Assembly (NCBI RefSeq): GCF_900105755.1
Contig: NZ_FNTQ01000001.1
Coordinates: 9,114,001-9,178,000 of the forward strand
Direction: 5' to 3'
Length of the DNA: 64,000 nucleotides
DNA from: Streptomyces sp. Ag109_O5-10
Lineage (GTDB): Bacteria; Actinomycetota; Actinomycetes; Streptomycetales; Streptomycetaceae
The notes under the pieces are model-generated. The model searched no databases, was not told the origin of the DNA, and saw nothing but the letters and a program-made list of their open reading frames with translations. A program made the translations under genes and the position numbers. Position 1 is the first letter of the stretch; each line of letters starts with the position of its first letter. Below, piece after piece: positions 42,355 through 51,073 of the stretch.

Positions 42355-42756
42355 ATGCTGATCCGCTCACGCCTGGCACGGTTCGCCGCAACGGCCGCCG
42401 TCGCCGTAGGCGCAATGACCGCCTCCACCACAGCCCCGGCGTCGGCAGCGCCGGCTGCGTTCCCCATCGACAAAAACGAATGCCCCCGCACGTACTTCTG
42501 TGCCTGGCACGTTCAGGACAATTCCTACTCGCAGATGTGCAAGTGGCAGGACGACGCCTTTTCCTGGTACGACTGCTCGTGGGTGGCGGACGGGAAGTTC
42601 ACGTACGCCGTCTACAACAACGGCACGTCGGGACTGGGCGTGAGGATGTACCGGGAGACCGGCTATGTCAGCCCCATTGGCAGCTGCGTCTCGCGGGGCG
42701 AGTTCGTCCACCTCGCGAACAACTACAGCCCCCATTCGTCCCAGTGGAACTGCTGA
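42355..42756 (+). CDS. Second secreted I36-like protein
   Basis: A 133-residue exported protein preceded by AAGGAGAGAG. The signal peptide ends at ASA near residue 32. The mature part has six cysteines (ECPRTYFCAW, MCKW, YDCSW, GSCVS, WNC) and crystallin-like Gly/Tyr/Trp-rich strands, like the first inhibitor but only distantly similar. It closes the operon, 58 nt after the lipoprotein, and is followed by a strong terminator 258 nt later. Protease inhibition is inferred from the family only. Confidence 0.75.
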   Translation: MLIRSRLARFAATAAVAVGAMTASTTAPASAAPAAFPIDKNECPRTYFCAWHVQDNSYSQMCKWQDDAFSWYDCSWVADGKFTYAVYNNGTSGLGVRMYRETGYVSPIGSCVSRGEFVHLANNYSPHSSQWNC

Positions 42757-43014
42757 CCCGTTCAACCGGTTCCAGCAGACCTCCCACACCGGCGGGACCC
42801 GTCGTCGCGCTGCCGTGCCCGGCGGCCGGCACCATGGGCAGCCTCTGCCGTCGCCGGGCGCACACGGTGCGGGTGGAGGACTCGCGCCGGGTGCGACGGT
42901 CCGGAGGTGGGATCCGCCCAGCACCCGGCCGTGAGAGCAAGCCGAGTGGCAGCGCAAGGTGACGCAGAACCCGCGCAGGTCAGGGAGGGCCGGCGGCCTG
43001 TGACGGCGGAAGAA

Positions 43015-43051
43015 CCGGAGGGCCTCGGACTGGGGCTCCGAGGCCCTCCGG
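43015..43051 (+). terminator. Perfect 15-bp hairpin
   Basis: CCGGAGGGCCTCGGA (43015-43029) pairs fully with 43037-43051 around a 7-nt loop. It ends the inhibitor operon. The remaining 42757-43336 shows no gene I can support. Confidence 0.7.
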
Positions 43052-43336
43052 CGGCGGGCGTCACGACCTCGACACGCTGACCGTCTGGCGTTCTCCCCGC
43101 GCAGTTCGCGACACCACGTCCACTCCACGGGCGCGATGCTCGTCGGCGGCCCGCAGATCCTCGCCCTGCTCTTCCCGGGCTTCTCCCGCTCCGGCGCCAG
43201 GCGGGCCCGGTCCCGCTTGCCGTGGGCACCGCGGGCTCCTTGTGGTCGCCTACGCCTTGATCTCTGGGCTGCTGAAGTTGTCGCCGAGCGCTCCTTCGGC
43301 ACATCAAGGAACGTAACAGCCGCTACATTCACCGTT

Positions 43337-43684
43337 GTGTCGAATCCGGAACCGGGGAGACGCCGGCTCGTGCCCGTGACCGAATTGTCTGTCGGCCCCT
43401 CCCAGCACCGGGGCGCGGTCCGGCGGGCGCTGTGCAAGGCCGGTGCGCTCTCGCTCGGGCAGGGCGAGTGGGCCGTTCCGGACGTGCCGGTCTTCGCCGC
43501 CGGTGAGGAACAGTCGCTGGAACGGCCGCGGCGCTGGCACCGGTACTTGTCCGCGCGGGTCGCCTGCGGAGTTCCGGAGGCGGCCGACGCGGGCCGACGG
43601 CTCGAGGCGTGCGCCGCCGTCCGCGAGGACTACGCCGAGCGGGTCTTCGCCGCTCGCGATCAGACGCCGGGGGCGCGCCGGTGA
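43337..43684 (+). CDS. ChrB N-terminal-domain-like protein, probably leaderless
   Basis: A 115-residue protein starting at GTG 43337. Its core SVGPSQHRGAVRRALCKAGA followed by LSLGQGEWAVPDVP matches the N-terminal domain of chromate-resistance ChrB proteins (PSRHRVAVWRELRRAGAVSLGQG...). The usual C-terminal domain is absent, so it is about one third of full ChrB length. There is no ribosome site; TACATT about 12 nt upstream could be a -10 box, giving a leaderless message. It overlaps the MFS gene by 4 nt (GTGA). Regulation of, or cooperation with, that exporter is inferred. Confidence 0.7.
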   Translation: MSNPEPGRRRLVPVTELSVGPSQHRGAVRRALCKAGALSLGQGEWAVPDVPVFAAGEEQSLERPRRWHRYLSARVACGVPEAADAGRRLEACAAVREDYAERVFAARDQTPGARR

Positions 43685-44871
43685 CCCCGTCCTCTACCCC
43701 GGCCCGGCAGATGCGGCCGCTGTACGCGGCCGGGTTCACCACCGCCTTCGGCGCGCACGGCATCGCCGCCAACCTCGGCGGCCACACCGATGACGCTGTC
43801 ACCTCCCTGCTCGTGCTCGGCGGATTGCTGGCCCTCTACGACGGCGCCGAGGTCGTCCTCAAGCCGCTCTTCGGCATGCTCGCCGACCGGATCGGTGCCC
43901 GCCCGGTGCTGTTCGGCGGGCTCGTGGCCTTCGCCGCCGCGTCCGCGCTGTACGCCGTCGCCGACAGTCCCGGCTGGCTCTGGGCCGCCCGCCTCGGCCA
44001 GGGAGCCGCGGCCTCGGCCTTCTCGCCCTCCGCCTCCGTGCTGGTCGCCCGCCTCAACCCGTCGGCCGGGCACGGGAGGGCCTTCGGCAGCTACGGTTTC
44101 CACAAGTCGATCGGCTACACCCTCGGTCCGCTGCTGGGCGGCGTTCTGGTGTGGGCCGGAGGTCTGCGCCTGCTGTTCGCCGTCCTGGCGGTGCTCGGCG
44201 CGGCGGTCGCCGTCTGGGCCGCGCTCACCGTGCCCGATGCGGCGCCGCTGCCCAAGGCCCGGCAGACGGTCCTCGACCTGGCCCGACGGTTGGCCGAGCC
44301 TGTCTTCCTCGCCCCGACGGCCGCGCTCGCGGCAGCCACCGCGGCCCTGTCGGCCGGCGTCGGTTTCCTGCCTGTCTCCGGCCGCGCCGTGGGGCTGGGC
44401 ACGGTCGCGACCGGGGCGGCGGTGTCGTTGCTCGCCGGCTGTGCGGCCCTCGTGCAGCCGCGTGCCGGGCGCGCTCTGGACGACGGACGCCTCACCGCCC
44501 GGACCGGCCTGGCCGCAGGGCTGTCGCTCACCGCCTCGGGGCTGACCTGTGCGATGCTGCCGGGGCTGACCGGCATCCTCCTCGCAGCCGCGCTGATCGG
44601 GGCCGGTACGGGGCTGATCACCCCGCTCGGCTTCGCCGCACTGGCAGCGAGCGCTCCTGCGGAACGGCTGGGGCAGACCATGGGCGCCGCCGAACTGGGC
44701 CGCGAACTGGGCGACGCGGGCGGCCCGCTGCTCGTCGCGGCCATCGCCTCGATCGCCACCCTCACCTACGGCTTCGGAGCGCTCGCCGCGCTCACCGGGG
44801 CCCTCGCGGTGGCGGAGTTCCTTCACCGCCGCTCGGTGCTGCCTCTACCCGGGTCGAGGACCGAAGGGTGA
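43681..44871 (+). CDS. MFS transporter coupled to the ChrB-like gene
   Basis: A 396-residue major facilitator with about 12 helices. The inter-helix motif KPLFGMLADRIGARPVLFGG lies near residue 60, and GLGTVATGAAVSLLAG and GAGTGLITPLGFAALA are in the second half. It begins on the stop codon of the ChrB-like gene, so the two are produced together. ChrB linkage hints at oxyanion or chromate efflux, but chromate is normally exported by ChrA, a different family, so the substrate is open. Confidence 0.88.
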   Translation: MTPSSTPARQMRPLYAAGFTTAFGAHGIAANLGGHTDDAVTSLLVLGGLLALYDGAEVVLKPLFGMLADRIGARPVLFGGLVAFAAASALYAVADSPGWLWAARLGQGAAASAFSPSASVLVARLNPSAGHGRAFGSYGFHKSIGYTLGPLLGGVLVWAGGLRLLFAVLAVLGAAVAVWAALTVPDAAPLPKARQTVLDLARRLAEPVFLAPTAALAAATAALSAGVGFLPVSGRAVGLGTVATGAAVSLLAGCAALVQPRAGRALDDGRLTARTGLAAGLSLTASGLTCAMLPGLTGILLAAALIGAGTGLITPLGFAALAASAPAERLGQTMGAAELGRELGDAGGPLLVAAIASIATLTYGFGALAALTGALAVAEFLHRRSVLPLPGSRTEG

Positions 44872-44889
44872 ACGGCTCCAGGTGTCACA

Positions 44890-45510
44890 TCAGTTCTCGT
44901 GTCTGCGCCGCAGCACATGCCGGCCGACAAGCGCGGCGGCCAGAACTGCGAGAGCGATCAGTGCGTAGAGCTGGTAGCGGGTGATCTCGTCGTAGAGGGC
45001 GGTGATGTGGGTGCCGGCCACGAAGGCCAGCGTCGCCCACAGCCCGACCCACAGCGCGGCACCGATCGCGTTGTAGGCGAGGAAGCGTCGCCAGGGCATG
45101 CCACTGGTCCCGGCGATGATGCCGTTGGCCTGGCGCAGTCCTTCGATGAAGCGGGCCACGATGACGATCGGGGCGCCGTGGCGGGTGAAGAACTCCTCCG
45201 CCTTGTGGAAGCGCTCGGGGGTGAGGAAGACGTAGCGGCCCCAGCGGTGCACGAGGGCCCGTCCGCCGGAGCGGCCGATCAGGTAGCCGACGTTGTCGCC
45301 CACGACGGCTGCGGCAAAGGCGATCACCGCGACCGCCACGATGTTCAGCCGGCCGGCTCCGGCATAGATCCCCGCGGCGATCAGGATGGTCTCGCCCGGG
45401 GCGGGGACACCGAAGTCCTCGACGAGGACCACTGCGCCGACGGCCCAGTAGCCGTAGTGTCCGAGCAGTGGGGCGAGGTGGGCCAGCGGACCGGGCAGGG
45501 GCGGCGCCAT
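44890..45510 (-). CDS. DedA-family membrane protein
   Basis: A 206-residue membrane protein with the DedA/SNARE-associated signature: [20 protein letters not shown] near residue 30, GDNVGYLIGRSGG near 70, FFTRHGAPIVIVARFIEGLR near 105 and MPWRRFLAYNAIGAALW near 130. These proteins flip undecaprenyl phosphate or phospholipids and support envelope integrity. ATG at 45510 is chosen; the upstream extension is unlike the family. It converges on the MFS gene. Confidence 0.9.
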   Translation of the reverse strand: MAPPLPGPLAHLAPLLGHYGYWAVGAVVLVEDFGVPAPGETILIAAGIYAGAGRLNIVAVAVIAFAAAVVGDNVGYLIGRSGGRALVHRWGRYVFLTPERFHKAEEFFTRHGAPIVIVARFIEGLRQANGIIAGTSGMPWRRFLAYNAIGAALWVGLWATLAFVAGTHITALYDEITRYQLYALIALAVLAAALVGRHVLRRRHEN

Positions 45511-45769
45511 ACCTGCACCGTACGCCGCCCCCAGGCCGGCGCGTCGTTCGGCACGGCAGGTCGAGGATGACCGCGCTCGCATGTTCGGGTGTTCGCGGCG
45601 CGAGGCGCCACCGCGGGCGACGGCGGCCGCGTGGACGAAGGCGACGTGGTGCCGGCCCTGCACGGCCGCCCCTTGTGGATCGTCGGCGTGATCCACGCGC
45701 GACGGTGCCAGGTGGCGCGGTCGGGGTGGGGGCGGCCCGGCGCTTCGGTGGTGCCGGGCCGCACCGTGG

Positions 45770-47689
45770 TTACAGGGTGTGGGTCAGGCGGTCGGTGAGC
45801 AGCCGGGTGAAGCGGGCCGGGTCGGGCAGGTCGCCTCCTTCGGCGAGCAGCGCGCTGCCGTAGATCAGTTCGGCGATCTCCGCCAGCGCGGGGTCGTCGG
45901 CGCCTGCGTCGTGTGCTGTGCGCAGGGCGTTGACCAGCGGGTGTGCGGGGTTGAGTTCCAGGATCCGCTTGACCGGGGGTATCTGCTGGCCCATCGCCCG
46001 GTACATCTTCTCCAGGGTCGGCGTCACGTCGTGGGCGTCGCCGACGATGCAGGCCGCCGAGGTCGTCAGGCGTGAGGACAGCCGGACCTGCTTGACCTGC
46101 TCGGACAGAGTGGTGGTCAGCCACGGCAGCAGGGCGGCGAAGTCCTGTTCGCGCTGGACCTTCTCGGCGTCGGAGTCCTGGTCGCCGTCGGCGGACTCGT
46201 CGAGATCGACCTGGCCCTTGGCGATGGACTGCAGACGGTGACCGTCGAAGGCCGGGATCTGGTCCACCCACACCTCGTCGACGGGGTCGGTGAGGATGAG
46301 GACCTCGTACCCCTTGGCGGCGAAGGCCTCCATGTGCGGGGAGTTCTCCACCATGGCGCGGCTCTCGCCGGTGAGGTAGTAGATGGTGTCCTGGCCGTCC
46401 TTCATGCGCTCGACGTACTCGCGCAGCGTGGTGGTCTTCTCCGGGTCGTGGGTGGAGGCGGCCGACAGCAGCTCCAGCAGGGTCTCGGTGTTGTCCGTGT
46501 CCTCGAGCAGGCCTTCCTTCAGCGCCCGGCCGAACTGCGCCCACACCTTGGCGTAGCGCTCGGCGTCCTTGGACTGCATGTCCTTGATGGCGCCGAGGAC
46601 CTTCTTGACCAGGCGCCGGCGTACGCCGCGGATCTGCCGGTCGTGCTGGAGGATCTCGCGGGAGACGTTCAGCGACAGGTCGTGGGCGTCCACGACACCC
46701 TTGACGAAGCGCAGATAGTTGGGCATGAGCGCTTCGCAGTCGTCCATGATGAACACCCGCTTGACGTAGAGCTGCACGCCGGGCTTGGTCTCGCGGGAGA
46801 ACAGGTCGAAGGGTGCCTGCGAGGGGATGAACAGCAGCGCCTCGTACTCGAAGGTGCCTTCGGCGCGCATGTGGATCGTCTCGGCCGGGGGCAGCCAGTC
46901 GTGGCTGATCTGCTGGTAGAACTCGTTGTACTCGCCTTCGGTCACCTCACTGCGCGGCCGGCCCCACAGCGCCTTCATCGAGTTGAGCGTGTCGATGCCG
47001 GAGGTGGTCTCGCCCTCGGCGTCGCTGCGCTCGGTGGCCATCCGGATCGGCCAGCGGATGAAGTCGGAGTACCGCTTGACGATCTGGCGGATTTTCGACT
47101 CGGACAGGTAGTCGGCGAGCCCGTCCTCGCTGTCGGCGGGCTTGAGGTGCAGGGTGACCGAGGTGCCCACGGGCAGGCCGTCGACGCTCTGGAGGTCGTA
47201 GGTGCCCTCGCCGTCGGACTCCCACTGGGTGCCGGAGCCGGTGCCGGCGCGCCGAGTGCGCAGGGTGACCTTGTCGGCGACCATGAACGCCGAGTAGAAG
47301 CCGACGCCGAACTGCCCGATCAGGTTCTCGACGGTGGCGGCGTCCTTGGATTCCTTGATCTTCTCCAGCAGGCCGGCGGTGCCGGACTTGGCGATCGTGC
47401 CGATCAGGTCGACGAGATCGTCCCGGGTCATGCCGATCCCGTTGTCACGGACGGTCAGGGTGCGGGCGTCCTTGTCGACCTCGAGCGTGATGTGCAGGTC
47501 GGCGGTGTCGATCTCGGTGAGGCCGGAGTCGGTCAGCGATTCCAGCCGCAGTTTGTCCAAGGCGTCGGAGGCGTTCGAGATCAGCTCGCGCAGGAAGATG
47601 TCCTTGTTCGAGTAGATCGAATGAATCACCAGTCGGAGCAACTGGCGGGTCTCGGCCTGGAATTCCAGCGTCTCGGCACTGCTGCCCAT
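45770..47689 (-). CDS. htpG: Hsp90 chaperone HtpG
   Basis: A 639-residue bacterial Hsp90. The ATPase domain shows LRELISNASDALDKLR, DNGIGMTRDDLVDLIGTIAK and GQFGVGFYSAFMVADKV; the middle domain has LYVKRVFIMDDCEALMPNYL and VDAHDLSLNVSREILQ; a dimerisation domain follows. The family chaperones signalling and stress proteins in the cytosol. ATG at 47689 is chosen; an in-frame ATG at 47716 is possible. It lies near the RheA-Hsp18 pair, so 45.8-49 kb is a small heat-shock cluster, though no RheA-type site is seen directly upstream. Confidence 0.97.
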   Translation of the reverse strand: MGSSAETLEFQAETRQLLRLVIHSIYSNKDIFLRELISNASDALDKLRLESLTDSGLTEIDTADLHITLEVDKDARTLTVRDNGIGMTRDDLVDLIGTIAKSGTAGLLEKIKESKDAATVENLIGQFGVGFYSAFMVADKVTLRTRRAGTGSGTQWESDGEGTYDLQSVDGLPVGTSVTLHLKPADSEDGLADYLSESKIRQIVKRYSDFIRWPIRMATERSDAEGETTSGIDTLNSMKALWGRPRSEVTEGEYNEFYQQISHDWLPPAETIHMRAEGTFEYEALLFIPSQAPFDLFSRETKPGVQLYVKRVFIMDDCEALMPNYLRFVKGVVDAHDLSLNVSREILQHDRQIRGVRRRLVKKVLGAIKDMQSKDAERYAKVWAQFGRALKEGLLEDTDNTETLLELLSAASTHDPEKTTTLREYVERMKDGQDTIYYLTGESRAMVENSPHMEAFAAKGYEVLILTDPVDEVWVDQIPAFDGHRLQSIAKGQVDLDESADGDQDSDAEKVQREQDFAALLPWLTTTLSEQVKQVRLSSRLTTSAACIVGDAHDVTPTLEKMYRAMGQQIPPVKRILELNPAHPLVNALRTAHDAGADDPALAEIAELIYGSALLAEGGDLPDPARFTRLLTDRLTHTL

Positions 47690-47830
47690 GTGGGTCTCTT
47701 TCTGTGGGATCGTCATGAACGAACTCGGACTCGGAGGCGGACTCGGGCCGGGACGGACCGTTGCCCGCCGTCGGCGTGGTTCGGGGTGGGCCGGACCACA
47801 CCCGCATGAGGCGATTCTGCGGGGTGGGGG

Positions 47831-48487
47831 TCAGTCATCGTCAGCGGCTGCCGCCGTTCGCCGGTCCTCGAGGGCGTCCAGGGATTCGACGAGGCCGGTG
47901 TGGCGGGCATCGAGGTAGGGACGCATTCCGGTCAGGGGCGCAATGAGCTCGGCGGCGTCGGCGGCGCCGAGAGCGGCATGCAGGGCGGCCTGGGCTGAGC
48001 GCGCTTCCGGCGCGAGGTGGGCGAGCGCGCTGATCTGTCCGGCGAGACGGCGCAGGTCGGCGGCGTTGGCGCGGGCCCAGGTGGCGGTGGCGCGTTCGGC
48101 GGCTCTGGCCTGGCGGGTGGCCGTCACGCGCTGCTCGCCGGTGGTGCCTGCGGCGCCGGGGCGGCCGCGCAGGTAGCGGCGTTCGGCGGCCTGACGGCTG
48201 GCGACGCCGAGGGGATGGGCGAGGTCGGCCCAGCTGGCTCCGGCGTCGCGGGCGGTTTCGATGAGGCCCGTCTCCCAGCCTGCCAGCCGCTCGCGCACCT
48301 GCCGCAGCAGCATCAGGGAGGCCAGCGCCTGCTCGGGACCGGGGTCCCCGGCGTCGGGAGTCTCGTGCTGGGCATCGCGCAACGCGTCGTCTATGGCGGC
48401 GAGAGCCGCCTCGGCGGCAAGGAACGACGCCGGGCTGTGGGTGTTCGTACGGGCCGCGGACGGCTGGTCGGCTGCGGTCACGGGCAC
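47831..48487 (-). CDS. rheA: RheA-like repressor of hsp18
   Basis: A 218-residue, Ala-rich helical protein without a classical winged helix I can point to; WADLAHPLGVASRQAAERRY near residues 85-105 is a plausible DNA-binding helix pair. Identification rests on context: it is divergent from an hsp18 gene and the gap contains TGTCATC-N5-GATGACA, the inverted repeat known to bind RheA of Streptomyces albus. RheA is a thermosensor that loses DNA binding at heat-shock temperature. Size matches RheA. The start at 48487 follows GGGAGG. Confidence 0.8.
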   Translation of the reverse strand: MPVTAADQPSAARTNTHSPASFLAAEAALAAIDDALRDAQHETPDAGDPGPEQALASLMLLRQVRERLAGWETGLIETARDAGASWADLAHPLGVASRQAAERRYLRGRPGAAGTTGEQRVTATRQARAAERATATWARANAADLRRLAGQISALAHLAPEARSAQAALHAALGAADAAELIAPLTGMRPYLDARHTGLVESLDALEDRRTAAAADDD

Positions 48488-48513
48488 CTCCCTCAGGTAG
48501 TCATCACGTTGAC

Positions 48514-48558
48514 GACACCGTGTTTGTCATCCATCGGATGACATGTTACAACGGTGTC
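48514..48558. promoter_or_regulatory. RheA operator with nested palindromes
   Basis: Inner palindrome TGTCATCC-ATC-GGATGACA (48525-48543) is perfect and contains the RheA consensus TGTCATC-N5-GATGACA. Around it lies a second perfect pair, GACACCGT (48514-48521) and ACGGTGTC (48551-48558). The site covers the divergent rheA and hsp18 promoters. Confidence 0.85.
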
Positions 48559-48608
48559 AGTGCAGCGCATTGGCAGCAACTGCCCGAACCTGCTGGAGGT
48601 GTTTCACG

Positions 48609-49040
48609 ATGTTGATGCGCACCGACCCCTTCCGTGAGCTGGACCGGCTGACGCAGCAGCTGATGGGCCCGGGCACCTGGTCGCGGCCGTCCCCGATGCC
48701 CATGGACGCCTACCGCGAAGGCGACCAGTACGTGGTGGCCTTCGACATCCCCGGCGTCACCTCGGACGCGATCGACATCGACGTCGAACGGAACATGCTC
48801 ACCGTCAAGGCCGAGCGCCGGCCCGTGGCGAAGGCCGACGACGTGCAGATGGACCTGTCGGAACGGCCGCTGGGCGTCTTCTCCCGCCAGATCGTGCTCG
48901 CCGACACCCTGGACACCGAGCACATCCAGGCCGACTACGACGCGGGCGTGCTCACGGTTCGCATCCCGATCGCCGAACGCGCCAAGCCCCGCAAGATCTC
49001 CATCGGCGTCGGCTCCGGCCACAAAAAGATCTCCGGCTGA
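48609..49040 (+). CDS. hsp18: Small heat-shock protein Hsp18 (Hsp20 family)
   Basis: A 143-residue alpha-crystallin-type chaperone: N-terminal [20 protein letters not shown], alpha-crystallin domain from about residue 40 ([18 protein letters not shown] through [20 protein letters not shown]) and a short C-terminal tail with the I-x-I-like KISIGVG. It holds unfolded proteins during heat stress. GGAGG precedes the ATG at 48609; the longer upstream frame is unlike the family. Expression should be repressed by RheA through the adjacent operator. Confidence 0.95.
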   Translation: MLMRTDPFRELDRLTQQLMGPGTWSRPSPMPMDAYREGDQYVVAFDIPGVTSDAIDIDVERNMLTVKAERRPVAKADDVQMDLSERPLGVFSRQIVLADTLDTEHIQADYDAGVLTVRIPIAERAKPRKISIGVGSGHKKISG

Positions 49041-49057
49041 CACCGGCCGGGCCGGTG
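49041..49057 (+). terminator. Short hairpin directly after hsp18
   Basis: CACCGGC-CGG-GCCGGTG, a 7-bp stem with a 3-nt loop, begins right after the hsp18 stop codon. It is short and has no U-run, so its strength is uncertain. Confidence 0.4.
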
Positions 49058-49142
49058 CGGAGGACGGGCAGCTGATCTCCCCCCTCCATCCCGCCCTCCG
49101 CACCGTCATGCGCAGTCCGAGCGAGGAGAGGGATTGCGGACG

Positions 49143-49538
49143 ATGACCCTGCGACGCGAAGCGTTCCTCGACCACGTGAAGGAACGCGGCGAGTACGCCA
49201 CTCCCGAGGAAGCCGAACGTGCGGCCCGCGTGGTGCTCGCGCTGCTCGGCGCACACCTGGTCGGTGAAGTCCGCGCCCAGCTCGCGGCACGCCTGCCGGA
49301 GGAATTCGCCCTGATCCTGCTCAACCCGCTGCAGAGCGCCGAACCCCTGCCCCCAGAGCGGTTCGTCCGCGCGACCGCCGCCTGGATCGAGGGCGCCACC
49401 GAGCAGACCGCGAACTGGGACGTCAGCGCCGTGCTGTCCACCGTCGCCGACACGGCAGGCAAGGACCTGATGGGGCAGATCCTGCTCCAGCTCCCCGTCG
49501 GCTACGACCTCCTCTTCGGCCGCCCCCAGCCCACCTGA
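49143..49538 (+). CDS. DUF2267 protein
   Basis: A 131-residue (or 134 from TTG 49134, which has better ribosome-site spacing) helical protein of the DUF2267 family. EAERAARVVLALLGAHLVGE through LAARLPEEFALILL is the conserved core, and DVSAVLSTVADTAGKDLMGQ leads into a second copy-like helix set. The family is common next to stress genes in actinobacteria and has no assigned function. It follows hsp18 after 102 nt in the same direction and may be part of the heat-shock group. Confidence 0.85.
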   Translation: MTLRREAFLDHVKERGEYATPEEAERAARVVLALLGAHLVGEVRAQLAARLPEEFALILLNPLQSAEPLPPERFVRATAAWIEGATEQTANWDVSAVLSTVADTAGKDLMGQILLQLPVGYDLLFGRPQPT

Positions 49539-49699
49539 CCAGGACCGGAAATCCCGCACCCGCCTCCTTCGAGTCTGAGGGATGTACGGCCTCGGTGGCA
49601 GGCGCGCCGACGTCAACAGCCCTGGGTGGTTGGGACCGTGGCCGGCGCTGAGATCGATCAAGGCCGTCGCCGGTCCTTGACGCACCTAGGATTGCGAGA

Positions 49700-50677
49700 G
49701 TGACGGCAAGAACCAGTGACATCGAGAAGGCAGCCGGTGTGCTGCGTGCCGGCGGTCTGGTGGCCCTCCCGACCGAGACCGTCTACGGTCTTGGTGCCAA
49801 TGCCGAGGACCCCGCCGCCGTCTCGCGCATCTTTCAGGTCAAGGGGCGCCCGCCCTCGCACCCTCTGATCGTCCACATCAGTGGCGCGGAACACCTGGAC
49901 GACTGGGTCCAGGAGGTACCCGCGACGGCCCGCCTACTGGCCGAACGCTTCTGGCCGGGGCCCCTCACGTTGGTCCTGCGGCGCGGTCCCCGGGTGCCAC
50001 TCGAGGCAACCGGTGGCTTGGAGACGGTGGCTGTCCGCGTGCCCGACCACCCCGTGGCGCTCGCGCTGCTGAAGGCTTTCGGTGGCGGTGTCACGGCCCC
50101 GTCCGCGAACCGATTCGGCTCGGTGAGCCCGACGACCGCGGACGACGTCCGTGCCGAGCTCGGCGACGCCGTCGATTTCGTGTTGGACGGCGGTGCCTGC
50201 GAGGTCGGCGTCGAGTCGACCATCGTCGACGCCACCGGCGAGGTCCCGACCATTCTGCGGCCCGGCGGGGTGACGCGCGAGGACCTCGAAGCGGTACTGG
50301 GGCGCCCGCTCGCGGTCCCGGTCACCAGCCGCGTCCGGGTGCCGGGCCAGCATCCGTCGCACTATGCGCCGCGGGCGCGGGTCGTCCTCGTCGAGCCGGA
50401 GAAGGTCGTCGCCGAGGCGGAGCTGGCGCGGGATCTGGGGCACCGGGTCGGCGTGTTTCTTCCTGCCGCCTTCGCCGGCGCCGAGGTGAAGGCGCACGCG
50501 GTGGTGCAGGTCCCCGGTTCGATGGCAGCGTATGCGCGGGGGCTGTACGGGTTCCTGCGCGAACTCGACCAGCAGGAGTGCGACCTCATCGTCGCGTCAC
50601 TGCCGGCAGAGGAGGGGCTGGGACTGGCGATCGCCAACCGGCTGCGCCGCGCCGCGGGGCCACGGACCACCGCGTGA
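49700..50677 (+). CDS. sua5: L-threonylcarbamoyladenylate synthase, Sua5 type
   Basis: A 325-residue enzyme that makes threonylcarbamoyl-AMP for the t6A37 modification of tRNAs. The YrdC domain covers about residues 8-200 (LVALPTETVYGLGANAEDPA, KGRPPSHPLIVHI, FWPGPLTLVL, TAPSANRFGSVSPTTADDV, ESTIVDATGEVPTILRPG), followed by the smaller C-terminal Sua5 domain containing QHPSHYAPRA. The GTG start at 49700 has no Shine-Dalgarno match; TAGGAT lies about 8 nt upstream, so leaderless translation is plausible. Streptomycetes usually have another copy in the housekeeping tRNA locus; if so this is a paralogue. Confidence 0.93.
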   Translation: MTARTSDIEKAAGVLRAGGLVALPTETVYGLGANAEDPAAVSRIFQVKGRPPSHPLIVHISGAEHLDDWVQEVPATARLLAERFWPGPLTLVLRRGPRVPLEATGGLETVAVRVPDHPVALALLKAFGGGVTAPSANRFGSVSPTTADDVRAELGDAVDFVLDGGACEVGVESTIVDATGEVPTILRPGGVTREDLEAVLGRPLAVPVTSRVRVPGQHPSHYAPRARVVLVEPEKVVAEAELARDLGHRVGVFLPAAFAGAEVKAHAVVQVPGSMAAYARGLYGFLRELDQQECDLIVASLPAEEGLGLAIANRLRRAAGPRTTA

Positions 50678-50737
50678 CCTGCACCGACGCTGTGCCCTGA
50701 CCGCTCCCGGATGCGCGTGCCTGGTGGATGGGGCCGA

Positions 50738-50893
50738 GCTTCTGCCGGGCCGGCAGGCCGGGCACAGCTCGTGCCGCACGGGCTTCTGCCGGGGCCGGCA
50801 AGCCGGGCACAGCTCGTGCCACCCGTCGCGGGTGACAACCGTCTCCCCATCCCCGGCAACCTCGCGGCCTCCCCATCCCCGGCAACCTCGCGG
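50738..50893. repeat. Two adjacent short tandem duplications
   Basis: A 38-39-nt unit (50738-50775 and 50782-50820), ending in the dyad GGGCACAGCTCGTGCC, is followed by a 26-nt unit (50842-50867 and 50868-50893) repeated head to tail. The 396-nt gap 50678-51073 otherwise has no gene I can support. Confidence 0.8.
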
Positions 50894-51073
50894 CCCGCGG
50901 CCCGCGCCAGGTCGGCGCGGGGGCGGCGCTGGGCCCAAGGCCGGCTCCGCGAGCCATCGGGTAGTGCCCTTCGGAGGTGACCGAGTGGTGAACCCGGTGG
51001 GTTCCCCCCCCACGGATGCGGGTCTCCTGCGGCCGGGGCGGATCACGTCAGGACAGGCGCACGGCCGGGAGGG

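Noticed and set aside
46238-47809. Plus-strand frame of 523 codons opposite htpG
   Set aside because: Antisense shadow of a highly conserved chaperone gene; no independent ribosome site or domain.
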